A stretch of DNA of 6,991 nucleotides from CAYPZL01 sp964415045. Lineage in GTDB: Bacteria > Planctomycetota > Phycisphaerae > Sedimentisphaerales > Anaerobacaceae. Positions 4,941-6,991 of the stretch are shown in pieces. The notes beneath the pieces were generated by a model. It was not told the origin of the DNA and searched no databases. It was given only the letters and a program-made list of their open reading frames with translations. The stretch is from NCBI GenBank assembly GCA_964415045.1, contig CAYPZL010000251.1:1-6991 (forward strand), in the 5' to 3' direction. The translations under genes were made by a program, and so were the position numbers. Within the stretch, counting starts at the first letter, position 1, and every line of letters begins with the position of its first letter.

Positions 4941-6564
4941 GCTTCTTTCGCGGCCAGGGTCTTACGTGGTTCCGCCGGGCCCATTCCTCGTAGATAGCGA
5001 GCAGCTCCTGCTTTTTCTGCGGGAACCTGTCGCTCAGGTCGTTCAGCTCCGCCCGATCCTTCTTCATGTCGTAGAGTTCCCACTGGAGGTCCGGCTTGGC
5101 GGCCACGAGCTTCCAGTCGCCGATGCGGACGCCGCGGTTGCCCACGTGCTCCCAGAACAGCGGATCCTCACGTGTGAGCGTCTTTCCCTCGAAGACCGGC
5201 CGGAGGCTGATGCCCTGGAGAGGCAGGGTCGCTTTGCCCGCGCGGGCAGCAGGATAGCGCGCGCCGCAGAGATCCAGGAGCGTGGGCATGATGTCGATGA
5301 TATGCCCGGGCTGGTTGTCGATCCGTCCGCCCTCGATCATGCGCGGGTAGTGCGCGATCATCGGTGTGGCGATGCCTCCTTCGTGGATGAACTGTTTGTG
5401 CTTGCGAAACGGGACGTTGCTGACGTTGGCGCCCATGTAGCCGTAGCAAGGGAAGGAATTTGGCCCGCCGGGGGCGCCGGTGAGATGCTTGAATTTCGGC
5501 GTCGTGTGGCAGCCGCCGTTGTCGGACAGGAAGAGGATGAGCGTGTCGGCCAGCGTGCCCATCGCCTTGAGCTTTTCGACGATCCGGCCGAGATTCCGAT
5601 CCATCCGGTCGATCATCGCCGCGTAAATGGCCATCTCCAGGTCGAACTCTTCTTTCATCTCCTCGCTGGCCTGTTGCCAGGCCGGCACGTCCGGATGTCG
5701 CGGCGAGAGCTTGACCGACGCGTCGATGACGCCGAGTTCCTGTTGCCGTCGGTAGCGTGTCTCGCGCAGGCGGTCCCAGCCCACCTTGTACCTGCCGCGA
5801 TACCGGGCGATGTCTTCCGGGAACGCATGCAGCGGCCAATGCGGCGCCGTGTAGGCCAGGTACAAAAAGAACGGGTCGGCGCAGCCCTCGTGACCGTCCA
5901 GGAACTTCAGCGCGTGATCGGTGAAGGCATCGGTCATGTAGAACCCTTCGTTGCGCCGCCACATCGACTCGGTGGTCGGCGGGACCTCGAAGGGCCGGTC
6001 GTCGAGCAGGATGGTCTGCTGCTTCGACGGGTCACGGTAGTAGATGTTGTTGAAGAAGTTGCTGGCACCGTTGATGAGGCCGAAGTACCGCTCGAAGCCC
6101 CGGTCGCGCGGCCAGTGTCCCCGCTCGTCGCCGACGTGCCATTTCCCGGACATGTAGGTGCGGTAGCCCGCCGCCTTCAGGGCCTCGGCGATGGTCACGC
6201 ACCGATCGTTGAGGAAGCCCTGGTACGCCGGCGTGCCCTGGTTGCCGACCATCGCTCCGACGCCCGCCTGATGCTGGTACAGGCCCGTCAGCAGCGAGGC
6301 CCGCGTCGGACAGCAGCGCGCCGCGTTGTAAAACTGCGTCATGCGCAAACCGTTGGCGGCCAGCCGGTCCAGGTTCGGCGTGCGGATCTCCGAACCGAAG
6401 CAGCCCAGATCCGAATATCCCATGTCATCACACAGCACCAGCACGACGTTCGGGCGCCGGGCCGGCCGCTTCGCCGAAGCCCGGACCTTGCCGAGCGCCG
6501 AGCCGGCCAGAGAGACGCTGCCCATCCATTTCAAGAACGTTCGCCGGTCTATCGCGCAGGTCAT
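4930..6564 (-). CDS. secreted arylsulfatase-like, formylglycine-dependent sulfatase (Tat signal)
   Basis: The start is put at the ATG at 6564 (544 aa), with GGAGGA (6575-6580) 10 nt before it; an in-frame TTG at 6582 is less likely. Residues 7-12, RRTFLK, followed by a hydrophobic stretch, form a twin-arginine export signal, so the enzyme acts in the periplasm or outside. The sulfatase fold is complete. LCDDMG at 44-49 gives the metal aspartates. CCPTR at 84-88 is the formylglycine site, with Cys84 expected to be oxidised. SGKWHVG at 139-145, HWP at 242-244, SDNGG at 347-351 and HEGG at 394-397 supply the other metal and sulfate ligands. WELYDMKKDRAELNDL near the C-terminus is typical of the arylsulfatase A-like group. 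It would hydrolyse sulfate esters, probably on polysaccharides; the substrate is unknown. No maturase or transport genes are visible nearby. Length is normal and nothing is missing. Confidence 0.96.
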   Translation of the reverse strand: MTCAIDRRTFLKWMGSVSLAGSALGKVRASAKRPARRPNVVLVLCDDMGYSDLGCFGSEIRTPNLDRLAANGLRMTQFYNAARCCPTRASLLTGLYQHQAGVGAMVGNQGTPAYQGFLNDRCVTIAEALKAAGYRTYMSGKWHVGDERGHWPRDRGFERYFGLINGASNFFNNIYYRDPSKQQTILLDDRPFEVPPTTESMWRRNEGFYMTDAFTDHALKFLDGHEGCADPFFLYLAYTAPHWPLHAFPEDIARYRGRYKVGWDRLRETRYRRQQELGVIDASVKLSPRHPDVPAWQQASEEMKEEFDLEMAIYAAMIDRMDRNLGRIVEKLKAMGTLADTLILFLSDNGGCHTTPKFKHLTGAPGGPNSFPCYGYMGANVSNVPFRKHKQFIHEGGIATPMIAHYPRMIEGGRIDNQPGHIIDIMPTLLDLCGARYPAARAGKATLPLQGISLRPVFEGKTLTREDPLFWEHVGNRGVRIGDWKLVAAKPDLQWELYDMKKDRAELNDLSDRFPQKKQELLAIYEEWARRNHVRPWPRKKQKR

Positions 6565-6648
6565 AACGTCACTTTCCTCCAAATCTGCATGTCGCGTTTC
6601 CTCAATCTGCCTCCACTCGATTAAACCGCCAGGGTGCGATCTGCTGAC

Positions 6649-6677
6649 ATTCTAAAACGAATATCAGGCCCAGGCAA
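6649..6677 (-). promoter_or_regulatory. candidate sigma-70 promoter of the sulfatase gene
   Basis: On the minus strand TTGCCT (6672-6677) and TAGAAT (6649-6654) are separated by 17 nt, matching the consensus at four and five of six positions. Initiation would fall near 6642, giving a leader of about 78 nt before the ATG at 6564. No operator palindrome was noticed in the leader. Confidence 0.5.
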
Positions 6678-6706
6678 GCCAAACCATGGCGCTGCCAGTC
6701 TTGGCC

Positions 6707-6939
6707 CGTGGGTTGAGAACCCACCCTGCCAACACTTCCGCGCTCTTCGGGTGGCAGCGTCAAGCGCCAGCTTGGCGATGGGGGGACTTGTCTACTGCCT
6801 GTGACGCTGTACGAGCCGCCGGCGTTGAGCCATCGCCAAGTCCTCCGGACTTGACGCTGCCACCCGTAGTCGCAGGGTGGGTCCTTGACCCACGCGTTTC
6901 TCCAGGCGTGGGTTCACGCGGGGGTTGAGAACCCACCCT
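6707..6939. repeat. large imperfect inverted repeat with three copies of a palindromic motif (MITE-like)
   Basis: CGGGTGGCAGCGTCAAG (6748-6764) is matched perfectly by its inverse at 6850-6866. CTTGGCGATGG (6771-6781) is matched by its inverse at 6830-6840. Outside these, a 23-nt motif at 6707-6729 recurs inverted at 6872-6894 with only three loop differences, so the arms are co-linear over about 190 nt. A third copy, GGGTTGAGAACCCACCCT (6922-6939), is identical to 6710-6727 over 18 nt in direct orientation. A perfect eight-pair hairpin, ACCCACGC/GCGTGGGT (6888-6895 with 6906-6913), joins copies two and three. Open frames inside it are by-products of the repeat. It has no transposase, so it would be a non-autonomous element or a structured intergenic unit. 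Confidence 0.75.
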
Positions 6940-6991
6940 ATTCATGAAAGGCTGCCGGTTGTCAAGGACTATTCTCCATCGGTTCATTTCT

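Noticed and set aside
4966..6624. A 552-codon open frame on the plus strand opposite the sulfatase
   Set aside because: It is the antisense shadow of a GC-rich gene: composition is Arg/Val/Ala/His-biased with no family resemblance, and the opposite strand encodes a complete sulfatase.
6707..6939. Possible CRISPR array because of the recurring 18-23-nt motif
   Set aside because: Copies are in mixed orientation with very unequal spacing, part of a nested inverted repeat, not regular direct repeats with spacers.
6686..6987. Open frames on both strands in the right-hand region
   Set aside because: They are produced by the inverted repeat at 6707-6939 and have no ribosome binding site or family match.

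Overview
The window most likely comes from a bacterium of the Planctomycetota or a similar sulfatase-rich environmental lineage. This is inferred from a Tat-exported, formylglycine-type sulfatase, an HNH-AP2 protein of a type familiar from such genomes, GC-rich DNA and abundant intergenic palindromes. No marker gene is present, so the assignment is tentative.

Layout. Positions 1-2435 (minus strand) hold two overlapping genes: a SIR2-domain protein (1053-2393) followed by the N-terminal 354 residues of a HerA-type ATPase (1-1063, running off the left edge). Together they match the known SIR2-HerA anti-phage defence architecture. Base composition there looks less GC-rich than in the rest of the window. 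Just upstream, an HNH-AP2 gene (2595-3005, minus) lacks its expected N-terminus and probably is a remnant. From 3006 to 3607 there is no convincing gene but a dense series of stem-loops.

Three small membrane-protein genes of unknown function follow. The first, at 3608-3835 (plus), has a textbook ribosome binding site. The second, at 4035-4271 (minus), is a well-formed two-helix protein. The third, at 4701-4874 (plus), sits directly under a perfect-consensus TTGACA/TATAAT promoter, placed so that its mRNA would start at or next to the AUG.

A complete secreted arylsulfatase-like gene occupies 4930-6564 (minus). Its stop codon lies inside a hairpin that can act as terminator for both it and the convergent small gene. 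Upstream of the sulfatase is a plausible promoter, then a large imperfect inverted repeat (6707-6894) plus a further motif copy (to 6939), resembling a MITE or other dispersed non-coding element.

Functionally there are two unrelated themes. One is a putative NAD-depleting abortive-infection module next to a decayed mobile-type nuclease. The other is a host-type catabolic sulfatase with small membrane proteins. The repeats and truncated HNH-AP2 gene suggest that the defence genes sit in a variable part of the genome.
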